Shown: positions 25,167 through 36,395 of the stretch, piece by piece | Layout: each line of letters opens with the position of its first letter | Numbering within the stretch: position 1 is the stretch's first letter | NCBI GenBank assembly: GCA_026874595.1 | Contig: CM049315.1 | Span: 74,412,401-74,476,400 of the forward strand | Direction: 5' to 3' | DNA length: 64,000 nucleotides | Origin: Sipunculus nudus | Lineage: Eukaryota > Annelida > Sipuncula > Golfingiida > Sipunculidae | Made by a program: the position numbers and the translations under genes | Notes under the pieces: model-generated | Told to the model about the DNA's origin: nothing | The model's input: the letters and a program-made list of their open reading frames with translations, nothing else | The model's database searches: none

Positions 25167-27347
25167 CCATAATAAAGCATAAAATAGACCTTATATATAC
25201 AGTACTGAGATATTTCTTTGAGGGCCTTTGCTGAAAATCTCTGACTAGGATCCATTTGAGCATAAAGGTGGTACTACAGATGATATATATGTGTGTGTGT
25301 GTGTGTGTGTCAGCATGTGTTACATTACACACACATATATATATATACTAACTAGTACGGTATCTTTACTATATACCGTAATATACATATATAGCCACTT
25401 CACAGGACATATTATTTTATACAGTTCTACAAAGCAATCAACATCAGCACAAAATAATTAAACTAATATCACATGGCCTTCATTAACAAAATCAATTACA
25501 AAGCAATATCACAAAATGTTGCGTGCATTTGGACTAAGTATTGTTAATGACTTGGGTGTGTCGCAGCATAACAGACAGATAGTTTTTTGGAAATGAAAAA
25601 TCCATATAAAATAAGCCTATAGTGACATCCCAGGGGGCTGATTGCAGCATTACTGGATGCTGTAATGTCCCTATCTGCAGAGGGCTGTGCTGTCTCACGG
25701 AAAACGCAGTCTACATGGATGACACAGTCCCTATCTGCTGCAGGTCTTGCAGGCTTGTAGACTAAACCCAGTTCATCTCTGGACAACTAGACAGCCCCTG
25801 TTCCACTGGGGAACTTACATACATGAATTATTATTGAGGTGGGATGGAGTCACAGTTCACATTGATTTCTCCTGATACATAGTTCACCGCCATCTAATAT
25901 ATTACAATGTAATAATATGTATTACACCCATAAAATCGGTAATAATTCCCAGCCTGTCATGGTACTAACTCCCTGCTGATGGCATATTTATCAAGTCTAA
26001 GCTATTCCAATGATATTTTGCTTGAAATTCTGGGTTAAAGGGGTGGGTAAAAGAGGGTGCAAAAGTCACCCCCCCCCCTCCCCCCCCCCCTCTATGTTTT
26101 ACTTAAAACATGTTAAAATTAGGGAAAATATCAAGCTTAATACCAAGAAAGGAGGCATATTTTACATCATGCACTGTTTTCTTCACTATCTCTGCATGAG
26201 TTTCTTATATTAAAATCTACCAGCACACTCGATCGTTCATCATGGCCAGAGAATTGTGCCCCCTAAACTTCTCTATCTGACTCATGATATTGACTAAATA
26301 GAATTAGTATAGACCATACAATATACGGTTTTTATTAACTGTGCCTCTGCTGATTTCTGTGAAAGCAAAAACCAGTATTTATTAATAATTTTGCTGTTAA
26401 CTGACAATAACAAGTAGTTCTGAAAGGACTACTAAACTCAGAGTAACTTTAACAAATTTCTTAAGTCCATAATCAGGTTAAGTACTTTGGCAGCCTTGCA
26501 TCTTAATTTATTTCCCTTATATCCCTTATAACGATAATAGTGGCTTAGTGACCAAACAATACAAATATATACATTCCCTCTGCTACAAGCCAATGTGTGC
26601 TCCAGTCAAATAAATGTTTCCTTTGAATGTTATGATGAATACAGAGGGGTAGTCATTAACCTTTCTGAAGATAACTAATGCAGGTCCTTAATGTCACAGG
26701 AAGGGGCGGTTCTTAATTTTCCTGAGCTATCTATGGGTGGTCCTTATTGTCAGTGGAATGGAAGCCGGGGAACTTTATTGCCGAGTAAACTTACAGCTGG
26801 TCCCATGGGACCCTGCAGTTCTGACTGGGCCTGCATTAAAAACTTGACCATTTAATCTGCTATGATCCATTGAACATACAATTTAAATCCAAAGACTTGG
26901 CAGGTAATCCTCAAAAATAAAATGAATTGGATGATAAATTTTCCTTATCATCATTGCTGCCAATGGTTAAGCACATCTAGAGTAAATAAAATCTAATCTT
27001 TTATCTAAACATGTCAAAGCTAAGGCAGTAAACATTGTACTTCAGGAATCTTTATCTGAAAATCAGTCATCCAAAACTCCATTTATCCAAATTAAAATTT
27101 CTATATTTAAAATGAATGTTTATGACACACAGATCTCATATATTCCTATCAATATCTTTCCCCAGTATATCAGAATACATAAAATGTCATAGAGTCTTGG
27201 TCTTGATACAAGTCTAGAATCCAATTTTTCTTAGTTTCAGTCTTCATCTCAGGGGACCTGGTATTGGTCTCAGTCTTGGTCCCGGTCTCAAAGCAAAATG
27301 CCTTTTTTTACAATGTCTTCTTACAATGCCAAGGTGATTTTCTTTGT
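25167..27347. other. Unassigned; microsatellites
   Basis: GT dinucleotide run at 25291-25310, TA run at about 25334-25348, C-rich run at 26069-26091. 25610-25790 is more balanced and repeats TCCCTATCTGC twice, without recognisable coding. No gene seen. Confidence 0.45.
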
Positions 27348-27813
27348 TTAAAGGTGCCCATTCACCTACCTTTTGAAAAACAATTAATGTGATTTCTGGC
27401 TTCCTCTGTGAATATATTAATTATTTAAGGGTAATTCTGGTTATGAAAAGTTCTTATAATGCCTATGAGAAGGATATATGAACTTTTTTATCAATAACGT
27501 GTTTGTAAACACAGCAGTGTTGACAAATGTGAAAACATATAATCTAGAGTTACATGTATATATGCGAAGATTGAAAGGTAACTTGTTGCAAAACGCCATT
27601 TGCAAAGCTCTGGCTTACCTTACTTGCCACCAGATGCCCTTGATGAATGTGTTTTACTTTGGCAGGCCCCCACATAGTATGAGCATGTTGATATAAACAA
27701 AACTAGCAGCCTGTGTGCGGTGATATCCTTAATTTCTGGCCTATATTTTTTTTATAAAAGCATAAGGGATCACTTTAATCTTAAAGGTCAGATATCAGAA
27801 TAGGCCCCTTTAA
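27348..27813 (+). mobile_element. Family L TIR repeat
   Basis: Left end TTAAAGGTGCCCATTCACCT, right end GAATAGGCCCCTTTAA, inverted relative to each other and both at TTAA. Blocks are shared with 41600-41745 (3' part), 44899-45010 (5' part) and 55355-56342. No transposase frame. Confidence 0.65.
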
Positions 27814-28484
27814 CCTTTTACTTTCCTCAACAAAAGAGGTCTATGAAAACACTGTTTGAGCAAACAGTGATCAGTGGTGCAAAATGTAAACATAGCGTAC
27901 GCTACCTTATGGTCTACCACACAAACCATTATTTTTCAAGATTCAAAGCGGCATTTCTTCAGCATTTCTTCTGCCATGTTTCTTGTTTGGGAGCTGGCTC
28001 ACAAGTTGTAGATTTAATCTCTGGTCAGTAAACATGCATGTGCACTGTGTTTACTCACTCACAGAAAAAGAACATATAAAACAGGTTATCTGAAGATAGA
28101 AGTTTCTTGTGCTGAGATATAATTGCTTGGAAACTTTTGTATTCAGCCAAAAACAATGAACAGCAAGAGAAAGTACACATATTATGCAAACTTTTATGTA
28201 AAATAATGTATAAAAAAAGTATTGTATAAATCCCACTGGACAGTAAGTAATCCTTTATCATACTGTGCAATAACCAGTGAACTACAGGCTGATGCTAGAT
28301 GTAATAAAAGCCAGCGTACAAAGCTTCAATATGTTCAACTCAAAAACAGAGTTCCCTTCTGAGGGCCATTCAGGCACAATACAATTCCCATCCATTTTAA
28401 GCAAAATTGATTGATGTGGAATTGATCAAGGGAAAATGAAAATCAAAGAAAAAGATGAGAAAAAAGCTTATGTTTGAAGCATCC
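27814..28484. other. Unassigned AT-rich sequence
   Basis: No gene or repeat copy recognised. Confidence 0.4.
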
Positions 28485-28700
28485 TACAAGAGAACGCTGT
28501 AACCACAGGCCGATCAGCGACTCAAGGTCACCAATAAACGCGGGAAGATTGGAAAGCCTCACAGATAATGAATTAGATTCATCTTTCATGACTGGGAAAT
28601 GATTAAACCCCCACGGGCTACGGGGCATTGTCTCCTGTTCATTAACAGCTCTCGGTCTCCTGATGTTCCCAAGCCTTGATGGACTTGACTCACAGCTATA
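28485..28700 (-). other. Candidate exon or conserved element
   Basis: A GC-richer island in AT-rich DNA. On the minus strand it follows a T-rich tract ending TTATAG and stays open for over 70 codons, including MKDESNSLSVRLSNLPAF. A usable donor is not clear: GTGACC is the best candidate and is weak. The sequence is single copy in the window. It could be an exon of the same minus-strand gene as 38179-38379, or a non-coding conserved element. No protein family is recognised. Confidence 0.28.
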
Positions 28701-29419
28701 AATAAATAACACTGGCATAGAAGTACATCCCAAAATACTGATGCAATCATCCTGTGACAAATAGTGTGAATTTTCTCAAAGTATTATTAAATATGGACTG
28801 ACAGAATCAGAGGCAATCAAGAAAAATGCAGACATACACACTCACAAAAACCCATCCCTACAGAAGTTTTTAATAACATTTGAATTTCAACTATTGTCTT
28901 TGAAAATAAGCTGTAAAGTTTTCCTACAAATTCAAATTGATGTCTGTAGTATTGTGGTTTAAGTGCATGTTAAACTTATGATTATAGTCCTTATGTTTTT
29001 ATGCTATAAATAAAGTAGTAACATGCAAGTATATAGGATAATACACAAGCATCTAAATGAGTTGAACTAAAGGTAGCATAATTGGCAAAAGTCCCTGTAT
29101 CTAAAACCAATCCAAAAGGTGTTTTAAATTCATGGTAAACCACCAAAAGATACACATTATTTTAAAGCTGACATAACAATGTTCTGATGGTACAAATATA
29201 TTTAAGTTTTCACTCATTTTCACATTATTTTTCAACAATTTGAAAAATATTAATTTTTAAAATACACACTACAATATCTCAAAACCTTAATTTTGTATTT
29301 CCTCTGCTGTGTCTTTCAATCATGTTGAATTTTTTTATTTGCTAAAAAATTTTAATTTCAGTTTTAAGGTGGATAGAAACATGAGCAAATTCTTTTGCTG
29401 GGAACATTATCTAATACAA
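28701..29419. other. Unassigned AT-rich sequence
   Basis: No gene or repeat copy recognised. Confidence 0.4.
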
Positions 29420-30192
29420 AATCTATATGTATCAATATGCATGAGGGAAAAAATCATATTTGATCAAATAATATTAAAGAAGATATGTCGAAATAATGTG
29501 TGGAATGGAAAATCACTGAATGTAGTCTGTTAGCCATATTTGATTTTGAGCAAGTCTGTAATTCAATAGGTCTGGAGCCCTCATAAGCACCAATGATCCC
29601 TGTGAAATCTGGAAAGCTGCAGTAGGTTGTTGTTGAGTTATCGCATGCAAAAGAAAATCAGTGATCAGGCTGTGGCAGCCATATGCAAATTCCAACAGGT
29701 CTGTAATTCAATAGTCTAAAGCCTTTATATGTACCAACCATCCCTGTAAATTTGGAAAAGCTGAAGTGTGTTGTTGTTGAGTTATCGTGCGCGAAAGAAA
29801 ATCAGCGACTGGGCTGTGGCAGCCATATTGAAATTCCAATAAGTCTGTAATTGGATAGGTCTGGAGCTCTGATAGGTACTAATCATCCCTGTGAATTTTG
29901 GAAAGCTGCAGTATGTTGTTGTTGAGTTATCGGGCATGAAAGAAAATCAGTGATTGGGCTGTGGCAGCCATATTTGATTTCTGACATGTCTGTTATTTGA
30001 TAGGTCTGGAGCCCTCATAGATATCAATCATCCCTGTGAATTTGGGAAAGCAGCAGTATGTTGTTGTTGAGTTATGGCACATGAAAGAAAGTGTCACTGA
30101 CGGAAGGACGTCCAGACATATGGACGGATGGACGGAAGGACAGACTGACACGGTGATCAGTATAGGGCCCCGCTTGACAAGTGGGGCCCTAA
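29420..30192 (+). mobile_element. Family H repeat, copy 1 (5' truncated)
   Basis: Core units of about 140 bp carry GCCATATTTGATTTTGAGCA or variants, GGTCTGGAGCCCTCATAG and GTTGTTGAGTTATCG. The 3' end has an ACGG tail (30098-30150), hairpin GGGCCCCGCTTG/CAAGTGGGGCCC and CTAA at 30189-30192. Collinear with 41950-43121 and 59285-60300, but lacks their first ~100 bp. Confidence 0.75.
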
Positions 30193-30555
30193 TAATTATA
30201 AAGCTATGAGACCTCCAGAATGAAGTCACTAAACGGCAAGAAACTTACTCTGGAACTGGACTCTCACTATAATATAAAATGTACATATATAGCTTAAAAA
30301 GTCAGAAACATGCATTGTGCATGCACATGCCTCTGAATGAAAATAAGGGGATTTTCAACGTTTGGTCACATGCTGGATATGTTCAAAGACAAATATTGAA
30401 AAATGTTCCATTCTTGTTTGAACTGGATTGATATAGCATGAGAGAAATAGTGCACTCAAACCACTTTTACTTAAAAACAAGGCCTACAGGCCTAATGCGA
30501 ACCTCTGCATTCGGAAAAACACCAGGTATAATGCTTCAATGCTGGACCATTACTT
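30193..30555. other. Unassigned sequence
   Basis: No gene or repeat copy recognised. Confidence 0.4.
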
Positions 30556-30775
30556 TTCATGTATATGAACAATGCACCACCAGTCTTGTATACAACAAAG
30601 CTATTCGATATGTATAAATATGCCCAATTTCAGGCTGATATATCAAATTCCTCTGTAGAAATAAGCAGGCACATACACTGTGCAAAAGTCATTGTAGGTG
30701 GCGACACCTGTCTTGTGAACAAGAAAGCCATCAAAGACACATAGACAGGTCAAAATATCAGGCCAATACATCAAT
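30556..30775 (+). mobile_element. Family F core fragment
   Basis: CACCACCAGTCTTGTATACA and GTAGGTGGCGACACCTGTCT with AATTTCAGGCTGATA match the core of F at 45165-46585. No ends are present. Confidence 0.5.
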
Positions 30776-30844
30776 CTTACCTTGAGTCTGATGCATGGGG
30801 CTAACCAGGCTTAGGTGAGAAAGGCAGTTGCCCCGAGTGAACTG

Positions 30845-31345
30845 TTACCAATTGTACCTGGCTGCACTGAGTGAACCCTTGACCTGTCGCATAATCTGAC
30901 ACAGTTGGCAGTCTGTAAAAGCTATAAATAGATCCAGGCTGAATTTTGGTGCCAAATCTGATACAGTTGGCACTCTGTCAAAGCTATAAAAAAATCCAGA
31001 CTGACCTTTGGCTTGTTGCCAAATCTGAAATAGTAGCCACATCATTGCATAAGCTCACAGATTGGCTCCACATGCAGCCCTGAGGGGCAAGACACCCAGG
31101 AGGTGATCACATGATACTCATGAGGTGATCACATGCTACCTATGAGGTGATCACATGGTGCTCATGAGGTGTTCACATGTCACCCATGAGGTGATCACAT
31201 GCCTTGTGCTTGGATGCACTGATTGATCTCTTGACCTATATCTGGCTGCACTGAATGAACTCTTGATCTGTTGCCAAATCTGAAACAGTTGGCAGTTTCT
31301 CAACCTATTTAAAGATACAGACACAATCTTGGCCTGTTGGTAAAT
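30845..31345 (+). repeat. Degenerate tandem repeats, including a GAGGTGATCACATG array
   Basis: CCAAATCTGATACAGTTGGCA and close forms recur at roughly 65-bp spacing (30885-31025, again near 31275). Between them, 31084-31205 holds five units of GAGGTGATCACATG with 10-13 bp spacers. CATTGCATAAGCTCACAG near 31045 resembles the 3' end of family I. Confidence 0.6.
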
Positions 31346-31734
31346 ATGTTTACACATACTGAAAGACTTTGGCTAAAATGCTTTTTTTCAAGCTGACATA
31401 TTCATAAACTTTTTATCAAAATATCTAGAATAATAAAAGATGCAGTCCTTTCATTGTTAAAGGCCCAATAATTCTGAAAAAAAATTATTCAAGTAAACTT
31501 ACAAAAAGGCCACCTAAGAATAATCTTTTGTGCACTGTTACAGAAATAATAATTGAAAATATAATTTTGTAGAAGAACACTATTGCAGTCCTCAGTTTGG
31601 AATAATAATAATGGCCATAAGACAAATTTAAGCTTTTCATGACTAAACCAAAAATCAACACACTCAATCTATTCTGATATGATTGAAAGAACCATGTTCT
31701 AGGATAATTCTTTTGAAAAATTGAATGATTCAAC

Positions 31735-32069
31735 TTGACAGTTTCATCATAAACATTTTAAGCTGTAACATGCTAAAATTATAAGTTTTTTTCCCATAAA
31801 AAACAGGTTAATGTAGATGGCAACATGAATGGTATAAAAGATTATTTCTGTGAAATATTGAACAATTTTGCTTGACCATTTCGGAGGAGAAGATTTTTAA
31901 AGTTTTTTTAGCTTTTTCTCTATAAAATCTAAGAAAATGCAAAGTTTTTCAGATGGCTAATTTTTGCATTAAATTTCATGATGCTAGCTCAAATCATTTT
32001 CGAGATAGCATGGGTTAACGTACAGACAACGGAAGCCGCCACACCATTGTATTAGCTCACAGGTTCACC
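31735..32069 (+). mobile_element. Family I repeat, 3' part, copy 1
   Basis: Shares AAGAAAATGCA, the GAGATAGCATG/GATAATATG region, GTTAACGTACAGAC, GCCACACCAT and TAGCTCACAGGTTC with 34480-34738. The left boundary is unclear. Confidence 0.6.
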
Positions 32070-32409
32070 AAAAATTACTACAGATGCACATTGAATGCAA
32101 AATAATAATACAGATACATCTCACTGATGGAAAAATCTTGAATGAAGTTGAGTATTGATACCAATTATTTATAATCCATGTACAGCCGTCTTTATATACC
32201 CACAGAGAGCTGTATACCTGTGATTGTAAACATTGCCTGGCATGAGGAATATCTAAAATCATAAATCTACATTTTTTAAAAGCTTTTAAAAAACATTCTT
32301 GTCAAATTTAACCATAGATAACCTGATATCTAATGTCTAGAGGCATGATGTAACTGATGCTTATAAACTGGTGCCAGGCTAGATGTATCTGCTTCACAGA
32401 GCTAACATA

Positions 32410-34738
32410 TATGGTAAAATGACTCAATTCAATCTTTATAATTCAGCCAAAACTCATTCTTTGGAACCATAAAAGACAATTATTATAAGCATTATTCAGG
32501 GGATTATTCTTATAAATACTAAACAAATTGGCCTCAGTGGCATCAGTCAAAACATGTTTTGCAGGTTTTTAACTCATATGGGACAATACAGCAAAATGGC
32601 TAAGTTAAGCTTCCCATAACTCAGCCAAAAATCACTGAACCAAAACCATTTGAACAAATTTGAATTATCAACATCTAAGGATAACTAGAATACGGGTAGT
32701 CGACAAGCGACTACTTGTATCCGCCTAAATCAGAGTGAAACGGGTGAAGTGTTGCATAATAGCATGGATGTCTGCAGCCAAATTGTGTATGTAGGTTGCG
32801 CTACCTACCAAAAAATCCAGAAAGCTCTATACACATGCAAAACTTTGGCCCAATCGGTCAAACAGTTCCCAAGATATGAGCTTGGATATCTGCTGCATAA
32901 ACTAGAATGCAGGTGGCGCCACCTGTCATAAAATTAAGAGAGCTGTCAAGGATGTATAAACTTGCAAAATTTTAGGCAGATATGTCAAACCACTGCCGAG
33001 ATATGAGTGATTTTATCCCATTGCAGACAAACAGATGGGAGCTGTGCAAACATGGCTGCAGGTGGCGCCACCAGTTTTGCGTATGATAAAGAGCTATGTG
33101 AGATTTATACACATGCAAAATTTTGGCCCAATTGGTCAAACGGTTCCCTAGATATGAGCTTGGATGTCTGCAGCGTAAACTTGATTGTAGGTGGCGCCAC
33201 CTGTCATAAAATCAGAAAAGCTATCCAGGATGTATAAGCATGCCGAATTTCAGGTGAATTAGTCAAACCACTGCAGAGATATGAGTGATTTTAACCCAAG
33301 GCAGACGAACAGATGGACACTGTGCAAACATTGTTGCAGGGGGTGCCACCATTTTTGGTGTTTGTTATAAAGCTCTCCAAGGGCTACATTTGTGCAAAAA
33401 AATTTTCCTGATCGGTCAAACAGTTCCTGAGATATGAGCTTGGATGTCTGCAGCGTAAACGTGAATGTAGGTGGCGCCACCTGTCATAAAATCAGAAAAG
33501 CTATCCAGGATGTATACGCATGCCAAATTTCAGGTGAATTAGTCAAGTCACTGCAGAGATATGAGTGATTTTAACCCAAGGCAGACAAACAGATGGACAC
33601 TGTGCAAACATGGTTGCAGGTTGCGCCACCATTTTTGGTGTATGTTATAAAGCTCTCCAAGGGCTACATTTGTGCAAAAGAATTTTCCTGATCGGTCAAA
33701 CGGTTCCCGAGATATGTGGGTTTATGTGTGGAAACAGACGCACAAACGGACGCAGAGCGCAAAGGAAAGGTCAGAGGTCAAAACAAAATCGGGGCGCAGC
33801 AGTTCACATGTGACCCGAACATAATCCCGGGTTTCGGAAAATTCCGCCCAGCGGTTACGGAGGAGTTCTCCGGACACCTACGCGGCCGCGGCGGCGGCGG
33901 CGGCGGCGTCCAGCTGAAAACATAGTATCCGCAAAACTCTGTTTTGGTGGATACAATTAATGTGTGAGATTTAAAAATTTGGCCCAGTGGTTTTTGAGAT
34001 AAAGATCTTTGTAGCCACTGAGCAAAAATGGGCTGTTATGGCATATGACTATATTCAGCTTCCCATAACTCAGCCAAAAGTCACTGAACTGAGACCATTT
34101 GAACAATTTCAGAAAGCACTACCCTAGGATCATTTCTGTGCCATATAAAACTATTTGGCCATATGGTTTCGGAAAAGAAGTTTTTTGTAGCCGTCAGTAT
34201 GATACGGGCACTGATGACCCCCGTACAAAAAAGGCCGATGCAGGTGGCGCCATTAATACCTAAATTTCAGATATGTCTCATGTGAACAAAATTGGCATAA
34301 AATTTGGTGATGATAGCTCCAGCCATTTCTGAGATTGTAATTTTAGTATGCTTTTTTGGACAGATTACTAAGCTCAACTTCCTGCAACTCAGCCAAAAAT
34401 CACCGAACTTAAACCATTTGTACAAACTTGAGAGAGATTGTTCCAGGAATCATTTCTGTGAAATATTGGACATTTTGGCTGAACAGTTTAAGGGAAGAAA
34501 ATTTTTAAAGCTTTTTTAGTATTTTCCCTATAAAATTTAAGAAAATGCAGTTAGCCAAAAAATAAGCAAAATCCGATAGAGTTTTTTCAGATGACTAATT
34601 ATTTGCATAAAATTTTGTGATGCTAACTCTCGCCGTTTTCAAGATAATATGAGTTAACGTACAGACGACGGACAACGGCCGACAGCCGCCAGACGCTGGA
34701 CGACGCCACACCATCGCATAAGCTCACAGGTTCGCTAA
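32410..34738 (+). mobile_element. Family I repeat, copy 2, split by a family F insertion
   Basis: Repeated blocks CTTCCCATAACTCAGCCAAA and ACCATTTGAACAA occur at 32610, 34062 and 34378 (variant). The 3' end has an ACGACGGACAACGG tail (34662-34680), then CGCATAAGCTCACAGGTTCG and CTAA at 34735-34738. A core unit begun before 32689 (AAGGATAACT) resumes after 33959, as comparison with the uninterrupted unit at 34100-34180 shows. The F element therefore inserted into a pre-existing I element. Confidence 0.62.
32690..33959 (+). mobile_element. Family F element, copy 1 (complete, nested)
   Basis: The left end ATACGG, then the perfect hairpin GTAGTCGACAAGCGACTAC (32696-32714), is followed by GTATCCGCCTAAA. 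The right end has GTATCC/GGATAC arms at 33925-33954 and finishes ATACAATTA. GTATCCGCC and GG(T/C)GGATAC form subterminal inverted repeats. Core units of 280 bp contain two GGTGGCGCCACC-type sites each. A CGG run (33882-33908) lies before the end. Layout fits a Helentron-related non-autonomous element. No coding capacity. Confidence 0.75.
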
Positions 34739-34756
34739 TAAGAGTGGTAGTGGAAT

Positions 34757-35101
34757 TTATGTCCCCCCCTGCTTCCGCCTCTTGTTGTCTTTTGTGCTTG
34801 CCCTATCAATATGTTTTAGTTTTTATTTTCCCCTGAAGATGTCTCTACATGTCATAATTTTTGGTTGGGAATTTGGAACAAGATTTTATTCTTAATTTTG
34901 TGGATGGTGAGAATAAATTTTCAGACAGACACTCCAAAAACTATCCCAACAAAGCTATGCATGAGAGTAATCAGTGACCCAAATTTGAATGAAATCAGAT
35001 CATATTTAGGAAAGTTATGGCATGGAAACAAAACCTGAGGGAAGGACAGACAGACAGACAAACCAAAATCAATGTCCCCCATTCTGAGGGAAGCGGGGTA
35101 C
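34757..35101 (+). mobile_element. Family J repeat, copy 2
   Basis: Collinear with 11786-12120. Left TATGTCCCCCCCTGCTTCC and right GGGAAGCGGGGTACAA are roughly inverse. An ACAG tail lies at about 35043-35062. It begins 18 bp after family I ends. Confidence 0.65.
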
Positions 35102-35462
35102 AAAGGGAGTAATGAAAAAGTAATTACCACATGACTGACGGTGAAAAGTGGTGTATAAGTCTAGTATTCCATTCAGTAAGACTGTGTGACAGACAATCTT
35201 AACTGATAAGAAACTGTTCAATGCATTTGATCAATAAACATGTCAGTGCATGGCTACACATTGTGGTTAGTCCAAGTTTGTCGATCAGAATGTTTTCTTA
35301 CGAAGGTGTTACAATAAGACAAGCAATACATGTAGTATTTTTTTCAGTTTGTAAGATAAAACCCATACACAGCCTGGACAGCAGTGATAAGAAATGTTGG
35401 TATCAGCTCAACTAACAAAATGCCCAATGCAGGGGGAAAATCACTGATATTTGCAAATCATT
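35102..35462. other. Unassigned sequence
   Basis: No gene or repeat copy recognised. Confidence 0.4.
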
Positions 35463-35806
35463 GTCTCTGCCAAGAGGGTAGGCACTAATTCCCATTTGTG
35501 TATGTGTTTGCACATGTGTGTTTGTGTCTGTTCACAACATAGCTCAAGCAATCATGAACAGAATCTCATGAAATATTCAGGGCATATCAGGAATGGGTCA
35601 ATGAAGAATTGATTAGATGTTGGTGTGGAGCTGGCACATGATCTAGATTAAGGGACATCATCATATTCACAAATGTAAAGTAACTTATGCACAAATGAAC
35701 CTGGGAATATGGGCTCAAAAAATATTGCAAACATGGGTTGGGGAGCATCCCACAATAGGGCCCCCACATGGCGGAGGCATGCATTCCACAGAATGCAGAT
35801 TCCTAG
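35463..35806 (+). mobile_element. Helitron-like non-autonomous element, copy 3 (best preserved end)
   Basis: Starts GTCTCTGCCAAGAGGGTAGG. The end is CATGGCGGAGGCAT, hairpin GCATTCCACAGAATGC (35781-35796), six bases, CTAG (35803-35806), then TT. Hairpin, short gap, CTRR and T is the canonical Helitron 3' terminus. Element about 344 bp, no coding. Confidence 0.78.
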
Positions 35807-36010
35807 TTATCAATAATGACCATGGAATAGAGTCATCTTTCACAAAGGAACATGTATAGAACAATTTATAACACCTTACCATCTTAAAATTGACATCCTA
35901 GCAAAGTTCATATATGTCACTAGAAAACACCCTTGGTTCATTTAAGTGGAGGTTCAGTTTATAGGATTGACTCTGATAGGTGGCTCTGACTGTACTACCA
36001 CAACCAAAGC

Positions 36011-36395
36011 TATAAGACTTAACTGTCTGGGCTTTTCTCACCTAGTATAAGACTTAACTGTCTGGGCTTTTCTCACCTAGTATAAGACTTAACTGTCTGG
36101 GCTTTTCTCACCTAGTATAAGACTTAACTGTCTGGGCTTTTCTCACCTAGTATAAGACTTAACTGTCTGGGCTTTTCTCACCTAGTATAAGACCTAACTG
36201 TCTGGGCTTTTCTCACCTAGTATAAGACTTAACTGTCAGGCCTTTTCTCCCCTAGTATAAGACTTAACTGTCTGGGCTTTTCTCACCTAGTATAAGATTT
36301 AACTGTCTGGGCTCTTCTCACCTAGTATAAGACTTAAATGTCTGGGCTTTTCTCACCTAGTATAAGACTTAACTGTCTGGGCTTTTCTCACCTAG
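36011..36395 (+). repeat. 35-bp tandem array, exactly 11 units
   Basis: The unit is TATAAGACTTAACTGTCTGG then GCTTTTCTCACCTAG. Spacing is exactly 35 bp through all 11 units, with only scattered substitutions. Each unit contains a TCTCACCTAG stretch that reads as CTAGGTGAGA on the minus strand, resembling a 5' splice site (AG/GTGAG). Confidence 0.95.

Noticed and set aside
33565-33925. Plus-strand ORFs ending in a glycine run, duplicated at 62444-62795
   Set aside because: The glycine run is the translated CGG repeat of family F; both copies lie inside the transposable element.
36011-36395. CRISPR-like regular direct repeats
   Set aside because: The 35-bp units are contiguous with no unique spacers, and the DNA is eukaryotic; it is a tandem array.
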